Assembly: GCF_964204645.1 (NCBI RefSeq)
Contig: NC_134029.1
Location: 2,489,001-2,553,000 of the forward strand
Source of the DNA: Tubulanus polymorphus
Lineage: Eukaryota > Nemertea > Palaeonemertea > Tubulaniformes > Tubulanidae
Length of the DNA: 64,000 bases
Direction: 5' to 3'
Numbering within the stretch: the first letter of the stretch is position 1; each line of letters begins with the position of its first letter. The notes beneath the pieces were generated by a model. It was not told where the DNA came from, made no database searches, and saw only the letters and a program-made list of their open reading frames with translations. A program made the translations under genes and the position numbers. Shown here in pieces: positions 10,693 to 22,390 of this stretch.

Positions 10693-12630
10693 ATGCCTGG
10701 TGAATTTATAGAGAGTGAGCCTATAGCTCATCATGAGAGCATGCGTAATCATACTATAGATACAGCTATAGATCTTACAGCGGGAACTATAGGTAAGCAT
10801 TATTGGATTGAAATATTGGAAGTGGATATTTTGTCTATAGCTTATTCTGATTGGTTTGTGATTGCATTGAGGCACATTGACAGTCGTTCCTCATTAAAGC
10901 CCTCAACCTTACCCTAGTCCTTCTCTTAACCCTAGATTTTAACCCAACCCTAATCCTTGCCCTTAAATCTTACTAGGACCCTTATTCTCACCCTAATTGC
11001 AAAAAATTATTTGTCTTTAATGACATGTATTGGCAAAATAGTATTTACTAGAATGCCTGGAGTTGTATTTGCAAAGTAGTTGTATCCACTTCCTAGATAT
11101 TCATTGTATCTGTGTAGGTTCGGTGTTGAGGGATTAACGTTCTTTCTGTTTAATCATTTAAGGTGGAATTGCTAATTGTTTATCAGCTCAACCATTAGAT
11201 ACGGTCAAAGTTAAAATGCAAACTTTCCCCGGAGAATATAAAAATGCGTTGAATTGTTTAACGCAGACGTTTAAGAAAGACGGATTCACGCGCGGACTTT
11301 ATGCCGGTACCGTCCCTGCTTTAGTGGCGAACGTCGCAGAGAACGCTGTTTTGTTTATGTTTTACGGTATTTGTCAGAAAGCTGTGATGAAAGTCGCTGG
11401 CATTGAGAAGGAACACGATCTCAGTTCAGTGCAGAAAGCGACTGCTGGTTCGGGAGCCGCGTTCTTCGCCGCTCTCGCTCTTACTCCTACAGAACTCGTT
11501 AAATGTCGACTGCAGGCGATGAGAGAGATGGTCGACGCCGGAAAACTAGAAAAATCGAAATCATTCAGGTCAGTTTTACAATCAGACTAGAGTAGTTTGA
11601 GCAGAGCCGTGTCATGCACCGGTAATGAAAGCTGGTGTGAAAGTTCTGACTTATGGCTTTTTAAAAGCGCTGATTTGGCTCAGTCTGACCGCTACAAATC
11701 CTGGTTAACCTAGCACCAGTCTTGATTTAAATTCGATTTTGTGTTTGAATGAGATTGTAGCCGTCATTTTGGGTTTTTCAGCGGTCCGTTTGCTATTTCA
11801 AAACATATCGCAAAAACAGAAGGATTACGGGGATTTTTCCGTGGATTCGTGCCGACCGTCGCCAGAGAGATGCCCGGTTATTTCTTCTTCTTCGGAGCGT
11901 ACGAAACATCAAGACGACTGATGACGCCACCTGGGAAAACGCCTGATGAAATCGGTTAGCGTACATTCACTTGTGTTTTGTAATGTTTGAGATTCAGATG
12001 TCTATAGATTGATATTATTTTCGTAGGGCCGGTGAAAACTGTTATTTCTGGTGGTTTTGGTGGAATAGCGTTTTGGACGTCAGTATTTCCAGCCGATGTA
12101 GTGAAATCACGTGCTCAGATCTCTTCCGGCGCTGCTTTAGGATTCGTACAAACACTTAAACTCATAGTTAAAGAAGACGGTATGTGTCACGTGTGTCCGT
12201 TATACTTCAATAACATACATCCCTTTATCAGGATCCAGCTCAACAATTCATCTGAGGTCAGTTGCATAGTCATGGCTTAGGTTTATAGTTCTCCAATCTA
12301 GCCGACAACCTCAAGATCGGTGTAAGATTCAAGAACCGGCCCCTGGGTTACAATTTGAGTCTACAGTTTCATACTGATTTCTGGGATTTAAAAAAGAAAC
12401 TTCAAGCTGTCTCAACAGTGGAACTGGCTCATGATGTTAAACCTGACCACCCCAATCATCAAGTTTCAAAATTAACTCAATATTTGGGTGTGTATTTTTC
12501 AGGTGTGAAAGCTCTGTATAAAGGCCTCGGGCCGTCACTCGTTCGATCTTTCATCGCCACCGGCTGTCTATTCGTTTCTTACGAATATACGAAGAAATTT
12601 CTGGAATCTCTGGCTTACGGAAACAGCTAA
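10693..12630 (+). CDS. SLC25A15: Mitochondrial ornithine carrier (SLC25A15-type)
   Basis: Five coding exons: 10693-10792, 11163-11568, 11782-11954, 12027-12179 and 12503-12630, all with GT-AG ends and matching phases, giving 319 residues (vertebrate ORNT1 about 301). The protein has the three carrier repeats with signatures [18 protein letters not shown] and FPADVVKSR, and family-specific stretches such as 'DTAIDLTAG', '[12 protein letters not shown]' and '[14 protein letters not shown]'. Members of this family exchange ornithine and citrulline across the inner mitochondrial membrane for the urea cycle and arginine/polyamine metabolism. The start is uncertain: ATG at 10693 gives a longer N-terminus, while ATG at 10741 would match the short vertebrate N-terminus. 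An AATAAA signal lies at 12961-12966. Paralogues (SLC25A2) cannot be excluded. Confidence 0.95.
10905..11000 (+). repeat. Degenerate telomere-like CCCTAA stretch in intron
   Basis: Within intron 1 of the ornithine carrier, 'ACCCTAG', 'AACCCTAG', 'AACCCTAA' and 'ACCCTAA' recur irregularly over ~90 bp. This is an interstitial, decayed version of the (TTAGGG)n complement. It has no coding role. Confidence 0.6.
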
Positions 12631-13398
12631 CGTTGAACAGTATTACTATAAACCAAGCAACAATTTCCAAAACTGTATACATTCCATGAATTCTGAACTT
12701 TATTTCTGTGGGTTTTTTGTGAATATTTTACCGATTATTTTAGTACATATTGACAAATCATGTTTTCAATCGAATATTGATATTGTACTTACCGTAGTTC
12801 CGAGAATAACAAAACATATTTCATGAGTTTGTTTGCGAGCATATCACATGGCTTTACTATGGAAGGATCTGATCTTGTTGTAGTTGTTTTTATTGTAATT
12901 AACATTTAATAGATTGAAGTATTTTAGTCTTGTATTACTTTAAGAGTAACTTATTTCAATAATAAAATATGGTTGAAGTTTTAAGAATTTCTTCAATTTT
13001 TTTCTCGAGTCTCTCTTAAGTTGAACCCTATTGAACGAATAAAAACGATGATTTCCATTTATTCCAGTTTGGAATGAGACAATTTATTCATCCTGATTAA
13101 TACGTGTACATAAATAATTTTCCACATTGAATATTCTACAGTCATTGATTGAGTTTGTTAGAATTATTAGAACATCTGATCCAGTAAAATATTATTTAAA
13201 CACTACAGTAGATTCTGCGTGCCACAGAGCCAATAGCCTTCGATTATTTTGGCAATATCTTAAATTTTCCTACTCCAATTCAGTCAACTGTAGATCAAGG
13301 CGTAGGCTACTTGAGATCGAAGGTAAGCAGTGTTCTGTAGATCTGAGACAAGCGGAGTTAACTGTATCATTCTTAAGCCCCAAATACAAAGAACACGA
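12631..13398. other. Convergent 3' UTR interval between SLC25A15 and MED7
   Basis: The plus-strand carrier probably ends just after AATAAA at 12961, and minus-strand MED7 has AATAAA complements at 13058-13063 and 13083-13088. The ORF at 13127-13423 runs across this interval but has no domain and is antisense to the MED7 3' end. Confidence 0.6.
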
Positions 13399-14154
13399 TC
13401 AACTGATGTCATCGACAATGTGACACATCATTTTATCGATTTCATCGACTTCATGAATTTGTAACGCTGTTTCTGAGTCCGGTTCCTCTGTGTCCATTAA
13501 CTGCGTAGTAACAGCCAGTTTATTATCGATATCGGTATCGGGTAAAGCAGTCGCGCAGCCCTGCAACACTTCGATCACTTTATCTAAATGTTTTTGGAAG
13601 CGGTCAACGGTATCGATACGCTGACGTTTCTGGACCTCCATCATCACTCTCAGAGTCTCTCGCGCCTGATGAGGTCGAAACTCGTTGATCAAATGATGCG
13701 TATTTATGAAAAGTAAATTCAGATCTTGGATTTTTTCGGCGCGTTTCGGCGAATCGGGACATTTAATGAGGATATCGAGCAGATCGAGGAAATTGACAAG
13801 GATCGAATGATTGAGTTTTTTCAGTTCTCGTTTGTGATCGTAAGCCTGAGGGTATAAACGTCGGAATCCGAGGTTCTCTAAAGGTTGGATTATAGTGTCA
13901 TCCGAGTGATACGCGACACCAAACATCGAATATGAATCCTGAAAATATATATAGAAAATCAATGAAAACAGACGATGATGTCAATTTAAATCAAAATGGG
14001 CGATTCAATTTACTGCCAATATAGTACCGACCTGAGGTGGGGGCGGGGGTCGAGGATTTCTACCTCGTTTAATATTCTCATCGCTGTATGCGTTGACATA
14101 TTGCATCGGAGGTAGCGGTAGAGAGCTAACTCCCTGACCCGGATTATCCGCCAT
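13399..14154 (-). CDS. MED7: Mediator complex subunit 7
   Basis: Two coding exons on the minus strand, 14154-14032 and 13938-13399, give 220 residues (human 233). The first encodes a proline-rich N-terminus ([19 protein letters not shown]…, ending in a run of prolines). The second carries the MED7 core with 'LGFRRLYPQ', '[19 protein letters not shown]' and the hallmark '[20 protein letters not shown]'. MED7 is a middle-module subunit that pairs with MED21 in a helical bundle linking Mediator to RNA polymerase II. The tail is acidic. It starts 345 bp from MRPS27 on the opposite strand, suggesting a shared promoter. Confidence 0.97.
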
Positions 14155-14499
14155 CGCCTACAAAAATCAACAAAAAAAGACATTTCCTATTCGGCTTGTG
14201 GTGCCTGGTAGTGGTGGTGGATGGTTTTTGGTAAACAATAAATTCCACTGCCGATTCAAATCGAATCATTAAATATCACTTCAAATCCTAGATCAATACT
14301 CAAATTTAGATATTTTCTTACCTTTCTATCAACTCGTATTACGCATGAAAAGGTAAATAAATGCCAGAAATGAGAGAAAAGAATTCGGTACAATTAAGCT
14401 TGAATATATTGAATTTAATTGAATTGAGTTAATTCTGTTGCTCTTTTGGGTTCGAATCCTGAATTTTCCATCCATTTACGTATATTACGCTAACGCAAT
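14155..14499. promoter_or_regulatory. Bidirectional promoter, MED7 / MRPS27
   Basis: The two start codons point away from each other across 345 bp. Both flanking genes are housekeeping genes, for which head-to-head sharing of a promoter is common. No TATA box is convincing. The MRPS27 start region reads AATATGGCGGCG, a typical YY1-like ATGGCGGC context of mitochondrial ribosomal genes. Function is inferred from arrangement. Confidence 0.6.
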
Positions 14500-17493
14500 A
14501 TGGCGGCGTCCATGAGTATTCGTGCCGCTTGCCGATTGAATACTATATTCAGGCATCGAATCCATTCTCAATTAGGTAATCTTTCGTCGCTTTTGAACAG
14601 AACGAGTTATTTATCGTCAATTTCAGTTTAGAAATGAGGTTTATATAATTTTATTAATAAGAATAGACTGCAATTTTAAGATTTTACGACTGTCTACCCT
14701 ATTCGGCGGATAATGCCAATGGACTCATTTGCCTGTGGTATATTAAAACTTTTTTTCAGGTTGTCAGAAAATCCGGACGCTTTTGTCTAGTGCTTATTCC
14801 TGTGATGAATTGTGGGCGAAACGATCTGAAAATCCGATTTTATCAGCAATTAACGCGAGTAAGTGTTGAAAATTACAATGACTTTAATCTCAGTCACTCA
14901 AAAGACAAAGTCATTCATTCAAAGTGAAGAGTCACTAATTATTGGATTTTTTTCAGATGAATTCATTGTGAAACTTCATGAAAAATATGAAAAAGAAAAA
15001 CTGATTAGTGCAATTGATATAGATATAGTAGGTATCTCATTCCTCCACTACTGCAACCTTTCATTACGATCCTACACTAACAATGAGAAATAGAGATAGA
15101 GATGTTTCCTCGAGATGATGTATTACTATAAAAGTACCACTGAAGATGACTTAAAGAATCTAGTGGAAACGTTAAATAAAAGAATAAATCTCAAGGAAAC
15201 TTTCGTACTCTTTTTTTACTAATTTTTAATTTTTTTTACTAATTGTTAATAATGTTTTTCATCATTCAATGTTTATCGTCACCTATAATTTAAGACAATG
15301 AATTTAACGGTTCTTGCTTATTTAATTTATTTCCAGCTTGCAAATAATATCGAAAATGTTGATTTCACCGAAATTGATTTCACTGAAAATCTTTTTAAAA
15401 GGTATCATCATCTTATACATTTAAAAACAGAGTTTGCAGAAATTGTATAAAATCTAATTTGATGATATTTTTTTCAAAGGTTCCGTAGTTGTCAAGGTGC
15501 ATTAGATGTTTTAGATTCGACACCCTACGCTCTCGTACGGGGATATATCAATATGAAACAGACCGATCGATTTCTAGACATGCTTCAAGATAAGGTTCGT
15601 TTTTCGAGCAACTTACTTGCAACAATGCAACTATGTCACCTATCTTTCAAAACAACTGTTTGATTTCATTTCAGTTTGGTTATGGAATATTTTTGGATCA
15701 TTATTCTGGCAGTTTGTTGATGGACTATTTCATCAAACAAGAAAACTATTACGGTTAGTGTTGTGATTCAATTGCCTCAGATTATTGCATGGATATTACA
15801 TACGACCGAGTCAGAATTCACTCACTCCTCCAAGACCTTTGGGTAATTCTTATACCCTCTCCAGTAATTGTTATATTATTATCTCTCTATTTTTATAGAT
15901 GCGGCTCAAGTTGCTTATGAATTTATGCTTCAAGAAGATTATACGAATCAAACGGTGAAACTGTTGAGTTTGTATTCGTCGTATAAACATCTTATCAATC
16001 CATTACCTGAAGTTGTAGATGAAGAGAGTGGTGAAAATACAGAACAAAAATCAGACGTGAGTTCAGTGATATCAAACAAACAAACTTGCAGGCTAATGGG
16101 GAGGAAGTGTTGAATATACTTTTGTTTATTAATGTCATTCAAGGATTCTGATTAGAGCCTATTCATAAGTATATAATCCTCCATGGGGTAAGGGGTTTCA
16201 AAAATTGGCCAATCGTAATACTTCGAAGCATCACATTTCTGAAGTGGTCTCTATTCTTAAGACCCAATTTATATATGCATTTCAATTTGCTAAGAGTGAA
16301 ACGTAATGGATCATCCAAACTATTACTCTTTTAATCATGTTCAATTTTATTCTGAGAATGTTTGATTTAACCGAAATACTCTATCTGTTACAGGAAACTA
16401 TTTACATGAGGGTTCCGTATGTTCGAAATCCATCATTCGATGATCATTTCGACCTGGTCGAAGACCGACACGTTCTCGGTAAAACTCTTCACTCAATTGG
16501 TAACCACGGCAATGATGATATTATACACCGTAGCTGTCGTTTGATCGGTCTCGGTTTATGGGAGAAAATCAGCGACGGTTTTAAAATACTGCGTGAATAC
16601 ATTTCATCGAACATGAAACACTGTATCACACAAGATGCTGTAAGTATTTCAATCTTGATTCTTGAGCCGCAATCGCACAAGTGTTTTTGACAAGGCCAAA
16701 TTTGGTCTGGCCCAGGATAGGCTTGGGCAAACCATTCACACTGCTTTGATCGGTTGTGTTTTTTCATATTTTATTTTCTTTTTGCAGCTCGATAGATTTA
16801 AAACGGCTCTAGATGAAATCGAAGCCCAACCAGTCGATCCTGAACTGACGAGCAATAGAGGAATTCAGGTGAAATTGACACCTGAGGAAAAAACCAAATA
16901 TCAAGAGGAATTTGAGGTAAGTTCTAATGGGAATAAAATTGAATTCTTTCTGAAATCATTTTAATCTCGTAATTGATAAAATCTTTCTTTTAGGAGTTCA
17001 TCTTTTATGTTAAACTTCACCCTAATAAGGAATGAATGTTCTATTTCAGGAAATTCGTCAATCCCTTCAAAAAGCAAATCTCTTGTCGACGGAGAATCTG
17101 GATGAACTAATTGAAACTTTAGTCAAATCAGAATTACCTAAACTCAAAGCGCACGATATCACGGCACAGGAGCAGCTGTTCGCGCGGTGGGAAATAACAC
17201 GACAAGAAAAACTTAACGAACAATTAGAGAACTATCGATACAACCAACGCAAGAAAGAATTAATCAAACAAATGTTAGAAATCAAAGAGAAAGAGGAATT
17301 ATTGAACTATTACGAGCGAATTCACGATATTCAATTAGCCGCTTCGAAAGCGCCGAAAATAGAAGTGGAAGAAAAACACGATGAAATCGAAGAGGATGTG
17401 AAAAAATATCTGAAAATTCCACGAAAACGAAAAGTTTACGAAATGCCGCGTTCGATATTCGAAGTTGTACACGGAAAACAAGAAGAATACTAA
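14500..17493 (+). CDS. MRPS27: Mitochondrial ribosomal protein mS27
   Basis: Ten coding exons: 14500-14575, 14760-14858, 14957-15027, 15337-15401, 15480-15594, 15675-15753, 15899-16056, 16394-16639, 16788-16916 and 17050-17493; phases all agree and give 493 residues (human 414). Recognisable stretches include 'LLSSAYSCDELWAKR', 'GYGIFLDHYSGSLLMDYFIK', 'QENYYDAAQVAYEFMLQEDY' and 'VLGKTLHSIG'. The family is a PPR-like helical-repeat protein of the small mitoribosomal subunit. The N-terminus (MAASMSIRAACRLNTIFRHR) is basic and fits a mitochondrial targeting peptide. The C-terminal exon is a long charged coiled coil (LNEQLENYRYNQRKKELIKQ). An AATAAA sits only 7 nt after the stop (17500-17505), so the 3' UTR is very short. 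Confidence 0.95.
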
Positions 17494-17576
17494 ACTGTCA
17501 ATAAATATGTGTTATTGTATGATATTGTCGTTTCATTCATTCAAATTCATTTTAAATCGAAACTTAAAGACTTTTG

Positions 17577-17770
17577 TAGGATGCTGTCATAGTGTGGCAC
17601 ATCATAAGCGGTGTGTTCCTACTGTGGCATGCGATTAAAAATTTAGTTCACAGATTTGCCGCTTACATAAGGGCAGCACATAACGGTCAAAATCTGACAT
17701 GCATCGATGTTCCCACTGTGGCATGCGAGTAGTAACTTAGCTCACCTCACCGATGCGGCAACTTAAACTT
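17577..17770. repeat. Decayed MITE-like repeat
   Basis: Contains two copies of 'CACTGTGGCATGCGAGTA' or close relatives (near 17621 and 17717), each followed by 'TTAGTTCAC' or 'TTAGCTCAC', and a terminal-like 'GGGCAGCACATAACGGT' at ~17681. The same phrases occur in the foldback element at 22656-22808 and in a fragment at ~56276, so this is a degraded relative lying upstream of SYAP1. Confidence 0.6.
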
Positions 17771-17994
17771 AAAATTGATCCACCATGTAAATGTTTTTTC
17801 ATGCTCAAGTATAAATTATAGCATTTTAAACCCGGGGATACCCAAACAGCACAAGAAGTTCCCGTGTCCGTGTAGTAGTCCGTTTTCTCGTCCGATCATT
17901 AGTTCACATTGTTTACTTCCGGTTGTCAAATAGTCAATATCTATTGCGTATTTTACAAATAAAAAGAAGACAGTGATCTGAGGAAGAATAGAAC

Positions 17995-19113
17995 ATGTTT
18001 CAATCAATGTCGAACTGGTTTGGAGGAGCAAGTGGGTTCAAGAAAGATCAGGAGGAACTAACTCCTCCTGAGGAGGAGACTGACAGCAGCGTGAATCCGA
18101 CCAAAACCACTGATTCCGAAAACAACAGTGAAGAAGTTAAGAAGGAAACTGAAACTGCCAATGATTCAGCAGCAACTGAGGGGGAATCTGAGGGAGATGA
18201 TTTAGGTCTCCCCAATCTCGATGAAGTCTCCGCGAAAGCTCTAAATACGGCTAAAGTTTGGGGCAGTTTTCTATTGAATGTCGGGAAAGAAGCGACGAAA
18301 ACCGTTACGAAAACCGCGCAACAGCTGAAAGAGAAAACTCCGCTGATCAGCGACTTCCAGAAAGAACAAGATCGATTCAAAAGTGAAATGAAGAAGAAAC
18401 ATTCGGAAGCGGCCGTGCCTCCGTGGGTCGGGTATAACGAAGAGGAAACAATGAAAGAACAAATCATCGCTCTTTCTCAGGATCGACGTAACTTCCTGCG
18501 TAATCCTCCGGCTGGCGTTCAGTTCACGTTCGAATTCGACGCCATGTTCCCGGTCGCCATGGCCACGCTGCAAGAGGATCAGCGTCTCGAGAAAATGCGA
18601 TTCGAACTCGTGCCGAAATCGATCGCGGAAGAGAATTTCTGGCGTAATTATTTCTACCGAGTTTCGTTGATTAAACAATCGACTCAACTTACGTCGATGG
18701 CTCAACAACGAGTCGGAACTGATTCATCCTCAACTTCGTCTTCGGATTACGACAAATTGTCCGATTTACAAGAAAATCGTGCGGAGCCGGCGGCATCGGA
18801 GAGTCCTGAGGCGGAGAAACGCCTCGCTAAACCGGAGGATATCCCTACAGGAAGCAGTCCGCCGGATCACGAATTCATCAGCGACACGTTCCAGACCGAC
18901 GACATCAACGAGGAGGAAATCCGTCAAGAGATGCTGCTACTCGGGATGCAGAGCGGGGAACAGCAAGATGAAAAGAGTTCAGCGGGTGTGGCGCAGTGGG
19001 AGGAAGAGTTACAGCAGGAGTTGAGAGAATATGAAATGGTTGATGACGGAGCAGATGACGACATCGAGAAAGAGATACTAGAACAATTAGAACAAGAATC
19101 ACAACAAACATAA
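17995..19113 (+). CDS. SYAP1: Synapse-associated protein 1 (BSD-domain protein)
   Basis: A single uninterrupted coding exon of 372 residues (human 352). The start MFQSMSNWFGG matches the MF…W…G beginning of the family. A low-complexity acidic N-terminus (~20-70) is followed by a region with 'GDFQKEQ'-like 'ISDFQKEQDRF' (~118-128), 'EAAVPPWVGYNEEETMKEQI' and the BSD domain (~150-235) with the Phe-Trp core in 'EENFWRNYFYRVSLIKQ'. The C-terminus has the conserved 'EFISDTF', 'EEEIRQEM' and 'WEEELQQELREYE'. SYAP1 supports Akt phosphorylation in mammals and acts at synapses in flies. Vertebrate genes have introns, so absence of introns here is notable, though a 5' UTR intron cannot be excluded. AATAAA lies at 20106-20111, giving a ~1-kb 3' UTR. 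Confidence 0.95.
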   Translation: MFQSMSNWFGGASGFKKDQEELTPPEEETDSSVNPTKTTDSENNSEEVKKETETANDSAATEGESEGDDLGLPNLDEVSAKALNTAKVWGSFLLNVGKEATKTVTKTAQQLKEKTPLISDFQKEQDRFKSEMKKKHSEAAVPPWVGYNEEETMKEQIIALSQDRRNFLRNPPAGVQFTFEFDAMFPVAMATLQEDQRLEKMRFELVPKSIAEENFWRNYFYRVSLIKQSTQLTSMAQQRVGTDSSSTSSSDYDKLSDLQENRAEPAASESPEAEKRLAKPEDIPTGSSPPDHEFISDTFQTDDINEEEIRQEMLLLGMQSGEQQDEKSSAGVAQWEEELQQELREYEMVDDGADDDIEKEILEQLEQESQQT

Positions 19114-19129
19114 AAAAACATTCATTTGT

Positions 19130-19400
19130 TACAGTAGAGAATGGGTGCTTACCTTTGATGTACAGTAGATTAAGGCATTTCTTATGATCTACAGTAGTCT
19201 TGACTGTGCGCTTGCCTTTGATTTACAGTAGATTGAGGCATTTCCTCTGATGTACAGTAGTCTAGACTGTGCGCTTGCCTTTGATTTACAGTAGATTGAG
19301 GCATTTCCTCTGATGTACAGTAGTCTAGACTGTGTGCTTATCTTTGATCTACGGTAGATTGAGATCAGGAAATGCCTTTGATCTACAGTAGACTGCGCGC
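19130..19400 (+). repeat. 63-bp minisatellite in SYAP1 3' UTR
   Basis: A 63-bp unit, 'TTTGATTTACAGTAGATTGA' … 'GATGTACAGTAGTCTAGACT' … 'GTGCGCTTGCC', is repeated about three to four times. Each unit contains two half-units around TACAGTAG, about 30 bp apart. It begins only ~40 bp after the SYAP1 stop codon. Confidence 0.85.
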
Positions 19401-20577
19401 TTGATCTAACGGGACCAATATTTTCTCTGATTATAGAATTTCATCACAAGAGGTACTCAATGATCAGAAGCAAGCGCTCTAGTCTACCATATTCTTTTAT
19501 CGGTATCCTTCGGAACCAATGGTTATTTGCGGATTAAGAATGAATGTATCTCCTCCAAGGATCAGGATAGAGTATATGGTCATCGAACTGGGAAGTGGTA
19601 TCAACTTTCTTCTGTTTAATGCAATATTGTTATTTTAGCAAGGGAAAACACTAAAAAAACATTTAGATATTCTCAAACTGTGCTGACTGTATTGAATCAT
19701 GCAGACTTTGGTGGTTTAAGTCAGGCTTTGGAACTTCAATTTGGGATTTATTTGGTCAAAAAACTAATTTAAGAAAAACCTATCATTATCTGAATCTATT
19801 TATTGTAAGTGCTCTTTTAATATGCTTGATTGTGTAATTAATTGTTAATTTCTGATTATTAAAGTTTAACAGACTAGTGTCTCATGGATGATAGTTGATT
19901 CGCATTGTAATGAATACAAGATAGAGTAGTGTCTCACAATCTAAATCTGGGTCCAGGTTTATTTAAGAATGTTTTAGGGATGAATGGTTTGATTGTCTAT
20001 AACCTTGTAAAATAATGAAGTTACATGTATTAATAATGAACATGTAGTGATAGTATAGTGGGGTATAAATATATTGTGTAACTTTCATTTCCGTTTTTCA
20101 TTGTAAATAAATAAAATAATTATATATCAAAGGCCATCCTTTAGCTCAACATTCAGGATTCACTCAATCCGACCTGTTTGGTTTTTCAGTATGAAATTCC
20201 ATGGAGATGTCGACTGAATCGGACAAGGAGGGACGTTTTAGCCTGGCTACGGTTCAGTCAGTTGGGTACAGCTAGTAGATTAGTGGTACTGATGGTGAGA
20301 ATATAAGTACAACGCAGTCTCAAATACTAGTAGTCATTAAACTAACTCCATGTTAAATGTATACGAAATATATTTATTTCAATCAAAAGCATTATAGGCC
20401 ACAGAAATGCAGATAAAGCACAAAACACATTTTTCAGTCAAGAGATACATATAAACTAGGATGAAAGAAAACATTTCAGAATTGATATGTTTTATTGAGC
20501 AGCAGCTAAAGATATGAACTCAGTAGACTGAACATCAGTGAATAAGGATGAAATGAACTAAATTCATGCAGAAACAT

Positions 20578-22390
20578 TCAACAATCTGAAGATGTTTGAA
20601 AGTTCAGTTTAAAACAGGTTGAATTGTCTTCTAACAATTCGATCATCTTTGATTCAAATTTCTCTCTGACTTCGTTAAACTGCATGATATTCTCAGGTTT
20701 AGCATCGATCCAAAACTGATCGAACTCTGTGAATAAATAACCTACAAATAAACAAAACATTGATCATAGAGAACGGCAGCTTACAGCTACTGGAGAGGAG
20801 GAAAGGCAGTTGTGAGTGGAGGAAAGGGAGCGATGTCGAGGAAGAAAGAGGGTCTATTATTAAACAATACTTACAATAAACATAGTGAAAGTGATTGATA
20901 TCGGGAGCTCCTTGAATAACGTTATATAAATGAGTTTTCAAATGTCCTTTCATCAGTAAATCATACGTTAAACTCGTTATATTGATTCCTACTATCGCGA
21001 ACGAATATCTACAAAACAATTAACAGTTAGTAATCAGTAAATGAGTTAGGATTCAATTGTTCTGTACAACTGAATTCTACTGACCCTGTCTGAGGATGAT
21101 TCGAATGCGACAATAACTGCCTCGCTTGATCTTTGTAATTAGTAGAAAAATGTCTGAAATAAAACCACAACAGTTACGTTCAATAACTGAGCACAGTAGC
21201 CATCTTTATCCGGAGGATTACATACACCTTGTTACTTACACGAGATTATTCAAACCTAAAAGTCCCATGCCACGGAAATCTGTTTTCGGATCATCACCTT
21301 GGAAGCCGATATCGGTCCATTGTTTTGTAATACGAGATTCGAGGGGGGTATTCGGCATCAAATTCGCCCAAAGCTAAAAGAAAATGCACTGACCTTTGTA
21401 ATATATACTAGGGCTATACCATTCCCCGAAAACACATGAATAGAATTGACTAAATGCAGTATATGGTAGAACATGTAATAATACCTTCATTAACGAAGCC
21501 TCGTGATTTTGATTCTCATCGGTGTAAATTATCTTCCTCATTTTTTCAACATCAGCCATCAATAATCGGTAACCGCAAAGCTGATTCAAAAATACTTTCA
21601 TAGTCGACTCAAATCTAGAATTCATCAGAAAAATTATCAGTACTTATTGGGCTATTCAATAAGTATGCGCCAGTCATTGAGGATTGGGGACAAAAATCAA
21701 GCACTATGTTTATAATGCTTATGATGGTGTATATGGGAAGAGGGTGATTGAAACTCAACAACTTGTACCATAATCTTCATTGCAGTCGTTATTCTATTGC
21801 AAAAAGTTAAATAATTGATACAATAGATCAGAGATTTCAGTGTCTCCATATTTGTAGGACATTAAGAATACAAATTTATCAAAAGCATCAAACTTTAACT
21901 GTTGCTCCATCTTCAGTGGTGACACCCATGTCTAGCGGTTGCTCCTTCAGCGGTGGCCCCTTTTAAGCACTTGCTCCTGTCTCCTTGCTTTTGACTCACC
22001 GCGGGTAAAGCTGAGGTTTGATATTCTTTATAGTCGCAATTTCACTCGAAATATCGTCGACATTCGCATCTTCCGCATTCTGAATTAATCGCCATGACGA
22101 CTTTAGTTGCTTCGATAATTTCAACGATTTTTCTTTAATACGAAAATAGGGAGAATTTTAACGAGTTTCGCTTGAACACATTTTGATACATACTTCATGA
22201 ATTGCTTCTTAAATCGAAACTTACCGATATTTTTAGTAGTGACACCACGCTGGCGGTTGGCGGAGGGTCCGGCAGTCAATCGTAATAGTTCGCATTGACC
22301 GGTCAGTTGGTGTAGCGTCCATTTATAGATTGGACGCAGCAGTAAGAAATAAACACAATTACAAACACTGAAGAAATATTCAGTAAACAT
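20578..22390 (-). CDS. ELMOD2: ELMO domain-containing protein (ELMOD2/ELMOD1 type, Arf-family GAP)
   Basis: Seven coding exons on the minus strand: 22390-22225, 22132-22000, 21614-21485, 21373-21240, 21153-21085, 21008-20875 and 20741-20578, phases consistent, 309 residues (human ELMOD2 293). The N-terminus (MFTEYFFSVCNCVYFLLLRP…WTLHQLTGQCELLRL) has the hydrophobic start and 'TG-CEL' typical of ELMOD1/2. The ELMO domain (~125-295) contains the GAP signature 'WTDIGFQGDDPKTDFRGMG', including the arginine in TDFRG held to be catalytic, and 'GYSFAIVGINITSL'. These proteins stimulate GTP hydrolysis on Arl2/Arf proteins. An in-frame upstream ATG at 22474 would add 28 residues; I prefer 22390 by similarity. 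ELMOD1 versus ELMOD2 is not resolved. Confidence 0.93.

Noticed and set aside
13127-13423. 98-codon plus-strand ORF
   Set aside because: Lies antisense to the end of MED7 and in its 3' UTR, with no protein features.
15100-15220. Extra MRPS27 exon with frame MMYYYKSTTEDDLKNLVETL
   Set aside because: Looks peptide-like, but exon 14957-15027 joins exon 15337-15401 in phase and matches the family order without it; no matching acceptor and donor pair.
18048-18708. Minus-strand ORFs of 139 and 145 codons opposite SYAP1
   Set aside because: Shadow frames of a conserved sense gene; no homology-like features.
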